DNA of 64,000 nt. Origin: Achromobacter sp. RTa (GTDB taxonomy: Bacteria; Pseudomonadota; Gammaproteobacteria; Burkholderiales; Burkholderiaceae_B). Made by a program: the position numbers and the translations under genes. Each line of letters opens with the position of its first letter. The stretch's first letter is position 1. The stretch spans positions 124,001 through 188,000 of the forward strand of contig NZ_JPYO01000027.1 in NCBI RefSeq assembly GCF_000757485.1, written 5' to 3'. The notes below the pieces were generated by a model. That model had not been told where the DNA came from. It searched no databases and saw nothing but the letters and a program-made list of their open reading frames with translations. Shown here one piece after another: positions 55,937 to 64,000 of this stretch.

Positions 55937-56575
55937 CTACGCGGCTTGCGGCGTCCGCAGGTGCGTGGAGAGCCGGAGGGTGTCGATGGCGGCGCGCAGC
56001 ATGCGATCGACGCGGGGCCAGAGGTCGCCCTTGAGGCGGTCGGACCAGCACAGGCTGTCGAACACGCCGTCGACCAGCGAATGCAGGTAGATGTTGGACA
56101 GCCGGATGTCCAGGGCGCGCGGCAGGTCTTCGCGCTTGACGGCGGCGCGCAGCAACTTCTCGGAAGTGCGCAAGGCATGACGCTCCCAAAGGTCGCGGCG
56201 CCGCAGCAGCGGCGCATTCTCGTCGCTGCGTTCGCACTTCAGGTACAGGATCTCCAGCACGCGCTGCACCGATCCTTCCTGCGCATAGATCTGGATGTAC
56301 TGGCGCATGGAATCGTAGAGCGCCTCCAGGGCCTCGCCTTCCGTCGGCACCTGGGTCAGCGGCGCCGCCTCGCCGAGCGCCCGGTCGCACATGGCGATAC
56401 AGACATCGATCTTGTTCTTGTAATGGCCGTAGACGGCGCCCCGGGAAACGCCCGCGTGGTCGGCGATATCGCTCATGGTGGTGCCGGCCACGCCTTTGGA
56501 CAGGAATACGCGCTCCGCGGCATCCAGGATGCGGGTACGAGTGCGTTGGGACTCTTCTTTCGTCTTGCGGGCCAT
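55937..56575 (-). CDS. axyZ: TetR-family efflux repressor, MexZ/AxyZ-like
   Basis: Local repressor of the divergent pump, 212 residues. The start MARKTKEESQRTRTRILDAAE and the HTH (MSDIADHAGVSRGAVYGHYK) closely follow P. aeruginosa MexZ, as does VQRVLEILYLKCERSDEN in the ligand domain. The upstream open frame is not used because a GGGAGG site precedes this ATG. In Achromobacter the matching gene is axyZ, whose loss raises AxyXY-OprZ efflux. Naming is from remembered similarity; other AcrR-like repressors are possible. Confidence 0.8.
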   Translation of the reverse strand: MARKTKEESQRTRTRILDAAERVFLSKGVAGTTMSDIADHAGVSRGAVYGHYKNKIDVCIAMCDRALGEAAPLTQVPTEGEALEALYDSMRQYIQIYAQEGSVQRVLEILYLKCERSDENAPLLRRRDLWERHALRTSEKLLRAAVKREDLPRALDIRLSNIYLHSLVDGVFDSLCWSDRLKGDLWPRVDRMLRAAIDTLRLSTHLRTPQAA

Positions 56576-56590
56576 GCGGAAACCTCCCCT

Positions 56591-56627
56591 AAAAAAAAGA
56601 CGGCCCCTCGATCCGAGAGCCGTCTTT
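56591..56627 (-). terminator. Terminator-like hairpin in the repressor leader
   Basis: Read toward the repressor, a 9-bp stem AAAGACGGC/GCCGTCTTT (56619-56627 with 56596-56604), with an inner CTCG/CGAG pair, is followed by a run of eight Us. It lies only about 16-50 nt ahead of the repressor ATG, with the ribosome site just after it. This is a classic intrinsic terminator in the wrong place for a gene end, so attenuation is suspected. Confidence 0.7.
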
Positions 56628-56661
56628 CCGTGTTGTGTGAATAAGTGTGAAGCGACAAGCA

Positions 56662-56678
56662 TACTTTCGAACAAAGTA
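56662..56678. promoter_or_regulatory. Candidate operator of the efflux repressor
   Basis: Perfect inverted repeat TACTTT-N5-AAAGTA (TACTTTCGAACAAAGTA) in the AT-rich divergent promoter region, 87 bp from the repressor ATG and 109 bp from the adaptor ATG. Its position suits control of both promoters by a TetR dimer pair. The assignment is inference. Confidence 0.55.
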
Positions 56679-56786
56679 ATTAATCAAGCATGACGGATTA
56701 AATGCTAGACTCGCTTCCCCACCAGGAAAGTTGGCGCCTTTCCGCACTTCCCCGCCCCCTGCGGGCGCATCACAACAATTTTAAAA

Positions 56787-57962
56787 ATGAAGCATCGAGT
56801 TTCCCTGCCCACACTCGCCCTTTTTTCTGTATCGATTCTTATTACTGCCTGCTCCAAGCCTGCGCCCCAGGATGCCGCGCAGGCGCCGGCCGAGGTCGGC
56901 GTCATCGTCGCGGCGGCCACGCCCACGAGCGTCACGACCGAACTGCCGGGCCGCCTGGAGCCCTACCGCGAAGCCGAGGTGCGCGCCCGCGTGGCCGGCA
57001 TCGTCACCGCGCGCCTGTACGAAGAAGGACAGGACGTGGCGCGCGGCGCCGCCCTGTTCCAGATCGATCCGGCGCCGCTGCAGGCCGCCTACGATTCCGA
57101 AGCGGCGAACCTCGCGCGCGCGCAGGCGAACCTGTCCGCCGCGGCCGACAAGCTGCGCCGCTATGCGGACCTGGTGGCCGACCGCGCCATCAGCGAACGC
57201 GACCATGCGGAGAGCGTGGCGCTGGAGCGCCAGGCCCGCGCGGAAGTCGCGCTGGCCCGCGCCAACCTGCAAAGCGCCAAACTGAAGCTGGACTATGCGC
57301 GCGTCACTTCGCCCATAGATGGCCGGGCGCGGCGCGCCCTGGTGACCGAGGGCGCGCTGGTGGGCGAAGGCCAGGCCACGCCGCTGACGATGGTCCAGCA
57401 GATAGATCCCATCTACGTGAACTTTGCGCAGCCGGCCGCAGAGGTCATGCGGCTGCAAAAGCAGATCCGCGCCGGCACCCTGCAAGGCGTGTCGCCGGAC
57501 CAGGTGCGGGTGCGGCTGCTGCTGCCCGACGGGTCCGAGTACGGACGCGGCGGCACGCTGTCCTTCGAGGACCTGGCGGTCGACCCCGGCACCGACAACG
57601 TGACGATGCGGGCGCTGTTCGACAACCCGGACCGCGACCTGCTGCCAGGCATGTACGTGCGGGTGCGGCTGGAGCAGGCGATCAACCGCGACACCTACCT
57701 GGTGCCGCGCGACGCCCTGCTGCGCAGCGCCGAGGGCGCCCACCTGCTGGCGGCTGGCGAGGATGGCGAACTGCGGAAGATCGCCGTCGTGGCCCATCGC
57801 TTGCAGGGCCCCAACTGGATCGTCACGCATGGGTTGGAAGGCGGCGAACGCATCGTCGTCGAGAACGCCGCCCAGTTGGCGGCGGGCCAGAAGATCAAAG
57901 CGGTAGAGCGGCCCGCGCCCGACGCACAGGCGCGGCAGCCCGCCTCCGGCCAACAAGGATAA
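56787..57962 (+). CDS. axyX: RND efflux periplasmic adaptor (AxyX/MexX-like)
   Basis: Membrane-fusion lipoprotein linking pump and outer-membrane channel, 391 residues. Lipobox LITAC with lipidated Cys22. Biotinyl-lipoyl and hairpin parts are seen in RARVAGIVTARLYEEGQDVARG and the coiled-coil helices about 95-175; then the beta-barrel SPIDGRARRALVTEGALVG and the proximal domain. First of three co-directional genes, 6 bp before the pump gene. The substrate range is inferred from the repressor and order; AcrA or MexX type is certain, the exact name less so. Confidence 0.88.
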   Translation: MKHRVSLPTLALFSVSILITACSKPAPQDAAQAPAEVGVIVAAATPTSVTTELPGRLEPYREAEVRARVAGIVTARLYEEGQDVARGAALFQIDPAPLQAAYDSEAANLARAQANLSAAADKLRRYADLVADRAISERDHAESVALERQARAEVALARANLQSAKLKLDYARVTSPIDGRARRALVTEGALVGEGQATPLTMVQQIDPIYVNFAQPAAEVMRLQKQIRAGTLQGVSPDQVRVRLLLPDGSEYGRGGTLSFEDLAVDPGTDNVTMRALFDNPDRDLLPGMYVRVRLEQAINRDTYLVPRDALLRSAEGAHLLAAGEDGELRKIAVVAHRLQGPNWIVTHGLEGGERIVVENAAQLAAGQKIKAVERPAPDAQARQPASGQQG

Positions 57963-57968
57963 GCCGAC

Positions 57969-60900
57969 ATGGCGCGTTTTTTTATCGATCGCCCCGTCTT
58001 CGCGTGGGTGATCTCCCTGCTGATCGTGCTGACCGGCGTTCTCTCCATCCGCGCGTTGCCGGTGGCGCAGTATCCGGACATCGCGCCGCCCGTGGTCAAC
58101 GTGGGCGCAAGCTATCCCGGCGCTTCGGCCAAGGTGGTCGAAGAAGCGGTCACCGCCATCATCGAGCGCGAAATGAACGGTGCTCCCGGGCTGATGTATA
58201 CCTCGTCCTCCAGCGACTCGACGGGATGGGCCAGCATCAACCTGACCTTCAAACAAGGCACCAATCCGGACCTGGCGGCCGTTGAGGTGCAGAACCGCCT
58301 GAAGGCCGTGGAGCCCCGCCTGCCCGAAGCCGTGCGCCGGGACGGCGTGCGCGTGGAAAAAGCCGCCGACAACATCCAGCTGGTCGTGTCGCTGAAATCG
58401 GACGGCGCGCTGGACGACATGCAGCTGGGCGAACTGGCCGCCTCCAACGTGCTGCAGGCCCTGCGCCGCGTGGAAGGCGTGGGCAAGGTGCAGTCCTTCG
58501 GCGCCGAGGCCGCAATGCGCATCTGGCCCGATCCCGCCAAGCTGACGGCCATGTCCCTGACGCCGGGCGACCTCGTCGCGGCCCTGCGCAGCCACAACGC
58601 GCGGGTCACGATCGGCGAGCTCGGCAACCAGGCCGTGCCCAAGAATGCTCCGCTGAACGCCAGCATCGTGGCGGCCGAATCCCTGCATACTCCCGAGCAG
58701 TTCGCCAACATCCCGCTGCGCGCGCAGCCGGGCGGCGCCACCTTGCGCCTGAAGGACGTGGCCCGCGTGGAGCTGGGCGGCACCGACTATATGTACCTGT
58801 CCCGCGTGAACGGGATGACCGGCACCGGCCTGGGAATCAAGCTGGCGCCGGGCTCGAATGCGGTGGAGACCACCAAGCGCATCCGCGCGACCATGCAGGA
58901 ACTGGCCCAGTACTTCCCGCCCGGCGTGACCTGGGACATTCCGTACGAAACCTCCACCTTCGTCGAGATTTCCATCCAGAAGGTGCTGATGACCTTGCTG
59001 GAAGCTGTAGCCCTGGTGTTCTGCGTGATGTACCTGTTCATGCAGAATTTCCGCGCCACGCTGATTCCGACGCTGGTAGTGCCGGTGGCGCTGCTGGGCA
59101 CGCTGGGCGTGATGCTGGGGCTGGGCTACTCCATCAACGTGCTGACGATGTTCGGCATGGTGCTGGCCATCGGCATCCTGGTGGACGACGCCATCGTGGT
59201 GGTCGAGAACGTCGAGCGCATCATGGCCGAGGAAGGCCTGCCCCCGCGCGAGGCCACCGTGAAGGCCATGCGCCAGATCAGCGGAGCCATCGTGGGCATC
59301 ACCGTCGTCCTGGTGTCGGTATTCGTGCCCATGGCCTTCTTCGACGGCGCCGTCGGCAACATCTACCGCCAGTTCGCCGTGACGCTGGCCGTGTCGATCG
59401 CGTTCTCGGCATTCCTGGCGCTGTCGCTGACGCCGGCACTGTGCGCCAGCATGCTGCTGCCTATCGCAGCCGGGCACCACGAGAAGCGCGGCTTCTTCGG
59501 CAGGTTCAACCGCGCCTTCGCGCGGCTGACCGCGCGCTACACGGCAAGGGTGTCCGGCGTGCTGTCGCGGCCCATGCGCTTCGGCCTGGCCTACCTGGCG
59601 GTGATCGCCGCCGTGGCGCTGTTGTTCGCGCGCCTGCCGTCCTCGTTCCTCCCCGAGGAGGACCAGGGCAGCTTCATGGCCATGGTCATCCTGCCCCAAG
59701 GCTCGCCGCAGGCCGAGACCATGGCGGTCGTGAAGGACGTCGAGCGCTACATGATGGAGAACGAGCCCGTCGAATACGTCTATTCCGTCAACGGCTTCAG
59801 CCAGTATGGCAGCGGCCCGAACTCGGCCATGTTCTTCGTGACCCTCAAGGACTGGAAGCAGCGCCGCGATCCCGACCTGCACGTGGACGCGGTGGTCGAG
59901 CGCATCAACGCCGCCTTCGCCGCGCGCAGGAACGTCATGGTGCACGCGCTGAACTCTCCCCCGCTGCCGGACCTGGGCTCCACCTCGGGCTTCGATTTCC
60001 GCCTGCAGGACCGCGCCGGCCTGGGCCACCAGGCCCTGGCCCAGGCGCGCCAGCAGTTGCTGGCCGCAGCGTCCGGGCACCCGGCAATGACCGAGGTGGT
60101 GTTCGCCGGCCAGGAAGACGCCCCCCAGCTGGAGCTGCGCGTGGACCGCGACAAGGCCCAGGCCATGGGCGTAACCATGGACGAGATCAACACGGCGCTG
60201 GCGGTGATGTATGGATCGGACTATATCGGCGACTTCATGCTCAATGGCCAGGTGCGGCGCGTGACCGTCCAGGCCGACGGCAAGAGCCGCGTCGACGTGG
60301 ACGACGTATCGCGCCTGCACGTGCGCAACTTGCAGGGCCAGATGGTGCCGCTCTCCGCCTTCGCCACGCTGGAATGGACGATGGGGCCGCCGCAGCTCAA
60401 CCGCTACAACGGCTTCCCGTCCTTCACCATCAACGGATCGGCGGCCCCTGGGCACAGCAGCGGCGAGGCCATGCGCGCCATGGAGGAGCTTGCGGCGGAC
60501 CTGCCTCGCGGCATCGGCTTCGACTGGTCGGGCCAATCCTATGAGGAGCGGCTGTCCGGCAACCAGGCGCCCGTGCTGTTCGCGCTGTCGGTGCTGGTGG
60601 TATTCCTGGCGCTGGCCGCCCTGTACGAAAGCTGGTCCATTCCCCTGGCGGTGATCCTCGTGGTGCCGCTGGGCGTGATCGGCGCGGTGCTCGGCGTGAC
60701 CCTGCGCGGCATGCCCAACGATATCTACTTCAAGGTCGGGCTGATCGCCACCATCGGCCTGTCCGCCAAGAACGCGATCCTGATCGTGGAAGTGGCCAAG
60801 GACCTGGTGCGCGACGGCCAGGGCCTGGTGTCTGCCACGCTGGAAGCGGCGCGGCTGCGGCTGCGGCCCATCGTGATGACCTCGCTGGCCTTCGGCGTGG

Positions 60901-61106
60901 GCGTGCTGCCGCTGGCACTGGCCACCGGCGCGGCCTCCGGCGCCCAGGCCGCCATCGGCACCGGCGTGCTCGGCGGCATCGTCACCGCCACGGTGCTGGC
61001 CATTTTCCTGGTGCCGCTCTTCTTCCTTATCGTGGGCCGCGTGCTTGGCATGCGCGTCCGCCCCGCGCGCCCCGACGGCCGCGAAACGCTGGAGACCTCG
61101 CCATGA
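57969..61106 (+). CDS. axyY: RND efflux pump inner-membrane transporter (AxyY/AcrB-like)
   Basis: Proton-driven multidrug transporter of the HAE-1 family, 1045 residues, full length. It starts MARFFIDRPVFAWVISLLIV. Proton-relay residues are the paired Asp about 406-407 in GILVDDAIVVVENVER and Lys near 933 in GLSAKNAILIVEVAK. Two large periplasmic porter regions lie between TM1/TM2 and TM7/TM8. Located between the adaptor and outer-membrane genes with a 6-bp gap and a 4-bp overlap. Divergent MexZ-like control suggests aminoglycoside-type MexY function, to be confirmed. Confidence 0.92.
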   Translation: MARFFIDRPVFAWVISLLIVLTGVLSIRALPVAQYPDIAPPVVNVGASYPGASAKVVEEAVTAIIEREMNGAPGLMYTSSSSDSTGWASINLTFKQGTNPDLAAVEVQNRLKAVEPRLPEAVRRDGVRVEKAADNIQLVVSLKSDGALDDMQLGELAASNVLQALRRVEGVGKVQSFGAEAAMRIWPDPAKLTAMSLTPGDLVAALRSHNARVTIGELGNQAVPKNAPLNASIVAAESLHTPEQFANIPLRAQPGGATLRLKDVARVELGGTDYMYLSRVNGMTGTGLGIKLAPGSNAVETTKRIRATMQELAQYFPPGVTWDIPYETSTFVEISIQKVLMTLLEAVALVFCVMYLFMQNFRATLIPTLVVPVALLGTLGVMLGLGYSINVLTMFGMVLAIGILVDDAIVVVENVERIMAEEGLPPREATVKAMRQISGAIVGITVVLVSVFVPMAFFDGAVGNIYRQFAVTLAVSIAFSAFLALSLTPALCASMLLPIAAGHHEKRGFFGRFNRAFARLTARYTARVSGVLSRPMRFGLAYLAVIAAVALLFARLPSSFLPEEDQGSFMAMVILPQGSPQAETMAVVKDVERYMMENEPVEYVYSVNGFSQYGSGPNSAMFFVTLKDWKQRRDPDLHVDAVVERINAAFAARRNVMVHALNSPPLPDLGSTSGFDFRLQDRAGLGHQALAQARQQLLAAASGHPAMTEVVFAGQEDAPQLELRVDRDKAQAMGVTMDEINTALAVMYGSDYIGDFMLNGQVRRVTVQADGKSRVDVDDVSRLHVRNLQGQMVPLSAFATLEWTMGPPQLNRYNGFPSFTINGSAAPGHSSGEAMRAMEELAADLPRGIGFDWSGQSYEERLSGNQAPVLFALSVLVVFLALAALYESWSIPLAVILVVPLGVIGAVLGVTLRGMPNDIYFKVGLIATIGLSAKNAILIVEVAKDLVRDGQGLVSATLEAARLRLRPIVMTSLAFGVGVLPLALATGAASGAQAAIGTGVLGGIVTATVLAIFLVPLFFLIVGRVLGMRVRPARPDGRETLETSP

Positions 61107-62491
61107 AGGCTATGGCAATGACCCTGCTTGCGCTGGCCCTGGCCGGCTGCTCGCTGGCCCCCGCCTATGAGCGCCCGGCCGCGCCGGTGCCGGCCGCCTA
61201 CGGCACTCCGCCCGCGGACGGGCAGGCCGCCATGCCGCAAGACTGGCGCGGCTATTTCAACGACCCTGCGCTACAGGCCTGGATCGAAGCCGCGCTGAAG
61301 AACAACCGCGATCTGCGGGTGGCGGCCCTGCGCGTCCAGGAAGCCCGCGCGCTTTACGGCGTACAGCGGGCCGACCGGCTGCCTTCCGTGGACGGCACGG
61401 GCGAGTTCAGCCGTGGACGCGCCGCCGAGCCCGGCCAAACCGGCATGCCGGTCGCGAACCGCTACCGTGCGGCGGTCGGCATTGCCGCGTTCGAGCTGGA
61501 TTTCTTCGGACGGGTCAGGAACCTGAGCGACGCCGCTCTATCCCGCTACCTGGCGAGCGAGGAAGCGCACCGCGCCGCCACGCTGTCGCTGGTATCGGAA
61601 ACCGCCACGGCGTACTTCAACCAGCGCTCGCTGGCCGAACAGCTGCGGCTGACGGACAGCACACTCGCGCTGCGCGAGTCGTCGCTCAAGCTCACGCAGC
61701 GGCGCTACGACGCCGGGCTGGAAACGGCCATGGGCCTGCGCACCGCGCAGATGCTGGTGGAATCTTCCCGCGCGACGCATGCCGGGCTGACCCGGGAATA
61801 CCGCCAGGCCGTGCATGCGCTGGGGTTGCTCGCGGGCGACTTCTCGCTGCCGCCCGACACGGATGCCGCCGCGCTGGAGAGCCAGAGCCTGACCCCGCTG
61901 GCGGCGGGCCTGCCATCGGCCCTGCTGGCCCGCCGCCCCGACCTGCGCCAGGCGGAGGACGCCTTGCGGGCCGCGAACGCCGACATCGGCGCGGCGCGGG
62001 CGGCCTTCTTCCCGTCCGTGCAGCTGACGACCGATATCGGCACCACGGCCGGCAGCTTTTCCGATCTGTTCGGCCCGGGAACGGGAAACTGGGTGTTCTC
62101 GCCCAGGCTCACGCTGCCCATCTTCAACGCCGGGCGCAACAGCGCCAACCTGTCCCTGGCGGAGGCCCGCAAGCACATCGCCGTCGCTCAATACGAGGGC
62201 AGCATCCAGCGGGCCTTCCGCGAAGTAGCCGACGCCCTGTCCGCACGCGACACGCTGCGCGACCAGATCGACGCGCAGCGCAAAGTGCGCGACGCCGACC
62301 GCGAACGCCAGCGCCTGGCCGAACGGCGCTACGACCGCGGCGTGGCCAGCTATCTCGAAATGCTGGAAGCGCAGCGCAGCCTGTTCGAATCCGAGCAGGA
62401 ATACATCCGCTTGCAGCAGCGCCGGCTAGTCAACGCGGTGGATCTGTACAAGGCCCTGGGCGGATGGGACCAGGAAGCCGGTCCGTCATGA
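61103..62491 (+). CDS. oprZ: RND outer-membrane channel (OprZ/OprM-like)
   Basis: TolC-like outer-membrane lipoprotein, 462 residues. Signal MKAMAMTLLALALAGCSLAP with lipidated Cys16. Paired OEP repeats are seen, with FELDFFGRVRNLSDAA and the RRPDLRQAEDALRAANADIGAARAAFFP region typical of the OprM/NodT family. It overlaps the pump gene by 4 bp and completes the tripartite set. Its stop is convergent with, and overlaps by 6 bp, the regulator on the other strand. Confidence 0.9.
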   Translation: MKAMAMTLLALALAGCSLAPAYERPAAPVPAAYGTPPADGQAAMPQDWRGYFNDPALQAWIEAALKNNRDLRVAALRVQEARALYGVQRADRLPSVDGTGEFSRGRAAEPGQTGMPVANRYRAAVGIAAFELDFFGRVRNLSDAALSRYLASEEAHRAATLSLVSETATAYFNQRSLAEQLRLTDSTLALRESSLKLTQRRYDAGLETAMGLRTAQMLVESSRATHAGLTREYRQAVHALGLLAGDFSLPPDTDAAALESQSLTPLAAGLPSALLARRPDLRQAEDALRAANADIGAARAAFFPSVQLTTDIGTTAGSFSDLFGPGTGNWVFSPRLTLPIFNAGRNSANLSLAEARKHIAVAQYEGSIQRAFREVADALSARDTLRDQIDAQRKVRDADRERQRLAERRYDRGVASYLEMLEAQRSLFESEQEYIRLQQRRLVNAVDLYKALGGWDQEAGPS

Positions 62492-63157
62492 GCGGCTGGC
62501 GGGGCCGCGCTTGCGCACGCGGTAGGCGCAGCGGCGCGCGCCCGTAAGAATGTGCTCTTCCCGCTCCACCAGGACCTCGTCGCCGAGCACCTTGTTGAAG
62601 AGTTCGAGTTCGCTGCGGCAAAAGCCCATGCAGGCCTTCGCGGCGGAACAGATCGGGCAGTGGTTCTCGATGAACAGGAAGTCCGCACCATCCTTGCGCA
62701 GTTCGGCCATATAGCCTTCGGCGCTGCGGACTTCCGCCAGGCGCTCCAGCCGCCCCTTCAAGTTCCGGGCGCCTTGCATGGCTTCGCGATAGCTGCCGAG
62801 CATGGCGGCTTCGCGCACCTGGATCAGCTTGTCCACGCCCTCCTCGCCGAATACCTGGCGCACGGCCCCGATCATCTGCACCGTCATCTCGGCATGGGTA
62901 TCCGGAAAACGGGCGTGCCCGGCCTCGGTCAGGAACCAGATCTGCGTGGGCCGGCCGCGGCCCGCGCTGCGGCTTTCGGCGCCGACCAGCCCGTCTGCAT
63001 GCAGCCGGGTCATCTGCTGACGCACCGCCTCGGCCGTCACGTCCATGGCCTTTGCGATGACCGCGATGGATTGCGGGCCGCGCGTCTTCAAGGTCATGAG
63101 CACGCGGTCCGCGGGTTGATGCGGCCAGGCGACGGGATGGGACAGGCTGTCGGACAT
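62486..63157 (-). CDS. SufR-like HTH regulator with C-terminal cysteine motif
   Basis: Transcriptional regulator, 223 residues. The winged HTH is at about 18-80 (MTLKTRGPQSIAVIAKAMDV, TAEAVRQQMTRLHADGLV, RGRPTQIWFLTEAG). The C-terminus carries C167, C170, C176, C180 and C210 in HCPICSAAKACMGFC and RRCAYR, with an EHILTGARRC helix. This pattern fits SufR-like Fe-S cluster binding. It sits between two outer-membrane efflux genes, convergent to oprZ and upstream, on the same strand, of the OprM-like gene. Targets are unknown; suf genes are not in the window. Confidence 0.8.
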   Translation of the reverse strand: MSDSLSHPVAWPHQPADRVLMTLKTRGPQSIAVIAKAMDVTAEAVRQQMTRLHADGLVGAESRSAGRGRPTQIWFLTEAGHARFPDTHAEMTVQMIGAVRQVFGEEGVDKLIQVREAAMLGSYREAMQGARNLKGRLERLAEVRSAEGYMAELRKDGADFLFIENHCPICSAAKACMGFCRSELELFNKVLGDEVLVEREEHILTGARRCAYRVRKRGPASRS

Positions 63158-63214
63158 GGATGTAATGAAGCTCCGGATGTTTTCCTATGGTGCCACGAAC
63201 GGCGCGCCAGGGGG

Positions 63215-63259
63215 CAGCCCGGGGCGCGCCAGCCCGGGGCGCGTCAGCCCGGGGCCTGG
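63215..63259 (-). repeat. Three 15-bp tandem repeats at the end of the OprM-like gene
   Basis: CAGCCCGGGGCG-based units at 63215-63229, 63230-63244 and 63245-63259. The third covers the last codons of the outer-membrane gene (from the stop at 63244 upward), so the repeats begin inside the coding end and extend into the gap toward the SufR-like gene. Confidence 0.8.
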
Positions 63260-64000
63260 CCTGGCGGAACGCCCGCCGTCTCCCGGTCCGCCTCCCAGCC
63301 GCCTCCCAGCGCCTTGTAGAGCGCAATCAGGCGGGTATAGGACTCGGTCTCCGCCACGGCGACGGCGTCCTGGGCGCGCAAAAGCGTACGCTGCGCGTCC
63401 AGCACCGTCAAATAGGGCGTAGCGCCTTCCCGGTAACGCAGCTGCGCCAGTTCCGCCGCCCTGCCGCTATGCGAGGCAGCCTGCGCCAGGCTGCCCAACC
63501 GCTGCTGGGTCTCGCCGTACTCGGTCAACGCGGCTTCCAGCTCTTCGACCGCGCGCAGCACGGTCTGTTCGTAGCGCGCCGCCTCGCCTTCGGAACGCGC
63601 GACCGCGCCGCGCTTGCGCGCCAGCGCCGTGGGCAGGTGAAACGCGGGCCAGTTCGCCGCGGCCGCCACGCTGAACCCCCGGCTGGCCGCCGAACCGAAG
63701 TCCGCGCCCCGCAGCGCGATGAAGCCCAGGAATCCCCCCAGGTCGATGCGCGGGTACAACTCCGCGGTCGCCACGCCTACATCTGCATTGGCGGCCGCCA
63801 TGCCGCGCTCGGCCGCCCGGATGTCGGGCCGGCGGGACAGCAGCGCGCCCACGTCGCCGATCGGCAGGCGGACGGTCAGGGGAGCCAGCGTCTTGCCCGC
63901 GTCCAGCTCGCCCAGCTCCACCGGCCGCAGGCCCGCCAGCACGGCGATCCGGTACTGCGCCAGGCGCCGGGCCGCGATCTGCACCGGCACGCTGGCCTGG
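63244..64000 (-). CDS. OprM/NodT-family outer-membrane efflux protein, partial
   Basis: C-terminal half (about 252 residues) of a second TolC-like channel; it is read leftward and its N-terminus is beyond the right edge. Recognisable features are RRPDIRAAERGMAAANADVGVATAELYPRID (the OEP repeat start), LRAVEELEAALTEYGETQQ and YREGATPYLTVLDAQRTLL, ending LIALYKALGGGW like its neighbour OprZ. Being separate from the OprZ operon, it probably ends another efflux operon to the right. Confidence 0.88.
   Translation of the reverse strand, partial: QASVPVQIAARRLAQYRIAVLAGLRPVELGELDAGKTLAPLTVRLPIGDVGALLSRRPDIRAAERGMAAANADVGVATAELYPRIDLGGFLGFIALRGADFGSAASRGFSVAAAANWPAFHLPTALARKRGAVARSEGEAARYEQTVLRAVEELEAALTEYGETQQRLGSLAQAASHSGRAAELAQLRYREGATPYLTVLDAQRTLLRAQDAVAVAETESYTRLIALYKALGGGWEADRETAGVPPGQAPG

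Overview
The window is high-GC bacterial chromosome with tightly packed, mostly housekeeping genes. The protein set points to Alcaligenaceae (Betaproteobacteria), most likely Achromobacter or a close Bordetella relative. The evidence is a RisA/RisS-type two-component pair beside tsaB-rimI, a MexZ/AxyZ-like TetR repressor divergent from a three-gene RND pump, a complete nuoA-N operon followed by a DUF2818 gene, and a family-4 type Bordetella-like porin. This is assigned from remembered protein families; no database search was possible.

Layout. 1-2885: branched-chain-amino-acid-type ABC transporter (binding protein, livH, livM running off the left edge). 3128-4982: biotin ECF transporter bioMNY, divergent from 5035-7137 (msrB, yciB, bolA, a periplasmic PpiC-type isomerase). 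7220-14135: smc, zipA and ligA, read leftward. 14402-17965: lplT, then a family-4 uracil-DNA glycosylase and a TsaB-RimI fusion on the opposite strand. 18097-20260: risA-risS. 20317-21462: ahpC-ahpD. 21565-22733: ispD-ispF, divergent from 22763-27126 (mfd-serB). 27139-27648: a repeat-rich stretch. 27667-29907: Fiu-like TonB receptor. 30334-45335: the nuo operon, read leftward. 45628-46737: porin. 47198-48686: small TetR / hotdog thioesterase / short Rossmann protein operon. 48657-51217: lipid kinase, phosphoesterase and PAP2 phosphatase. 51282-55874: gamma-glutamyltransferase, orphan peptide-type binding protein and LysR regulator. 55937-62491: AxyZ-like repressor and axyXY-oprZ-like tripartite pump. 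62486-64000: SufR-like cysteine-motif regulator and a second outer-membrane efflux protein running off the right edge.

How the genes work together. The nuo block encodes every complex I subunit in the standard order. ahpC-ahpD make a peroxide-reducing couple. ispD and ispF encode two steps of the MEP isoprenoid pathway. bioMNY form one importer. The RND genes make one complete pump under a divergent repressor.

No IS element, prophage, CRISPR array, tRNA or rRNA was found, and no obviously novel defence or biosynthetic system. The items most worth checking are: the DUF2818 gene at the end of nuo; the cysteine-rich regulator between two efflux outer-membrane genes; an intrinsic-terminator-like hairpin in the leader of the efflux repressor; several perfect palindromes in divergent intergenic regions; the truncated dehydrogenase in the TetR-thioesterase operon; and four kinds of intergenic repeats.
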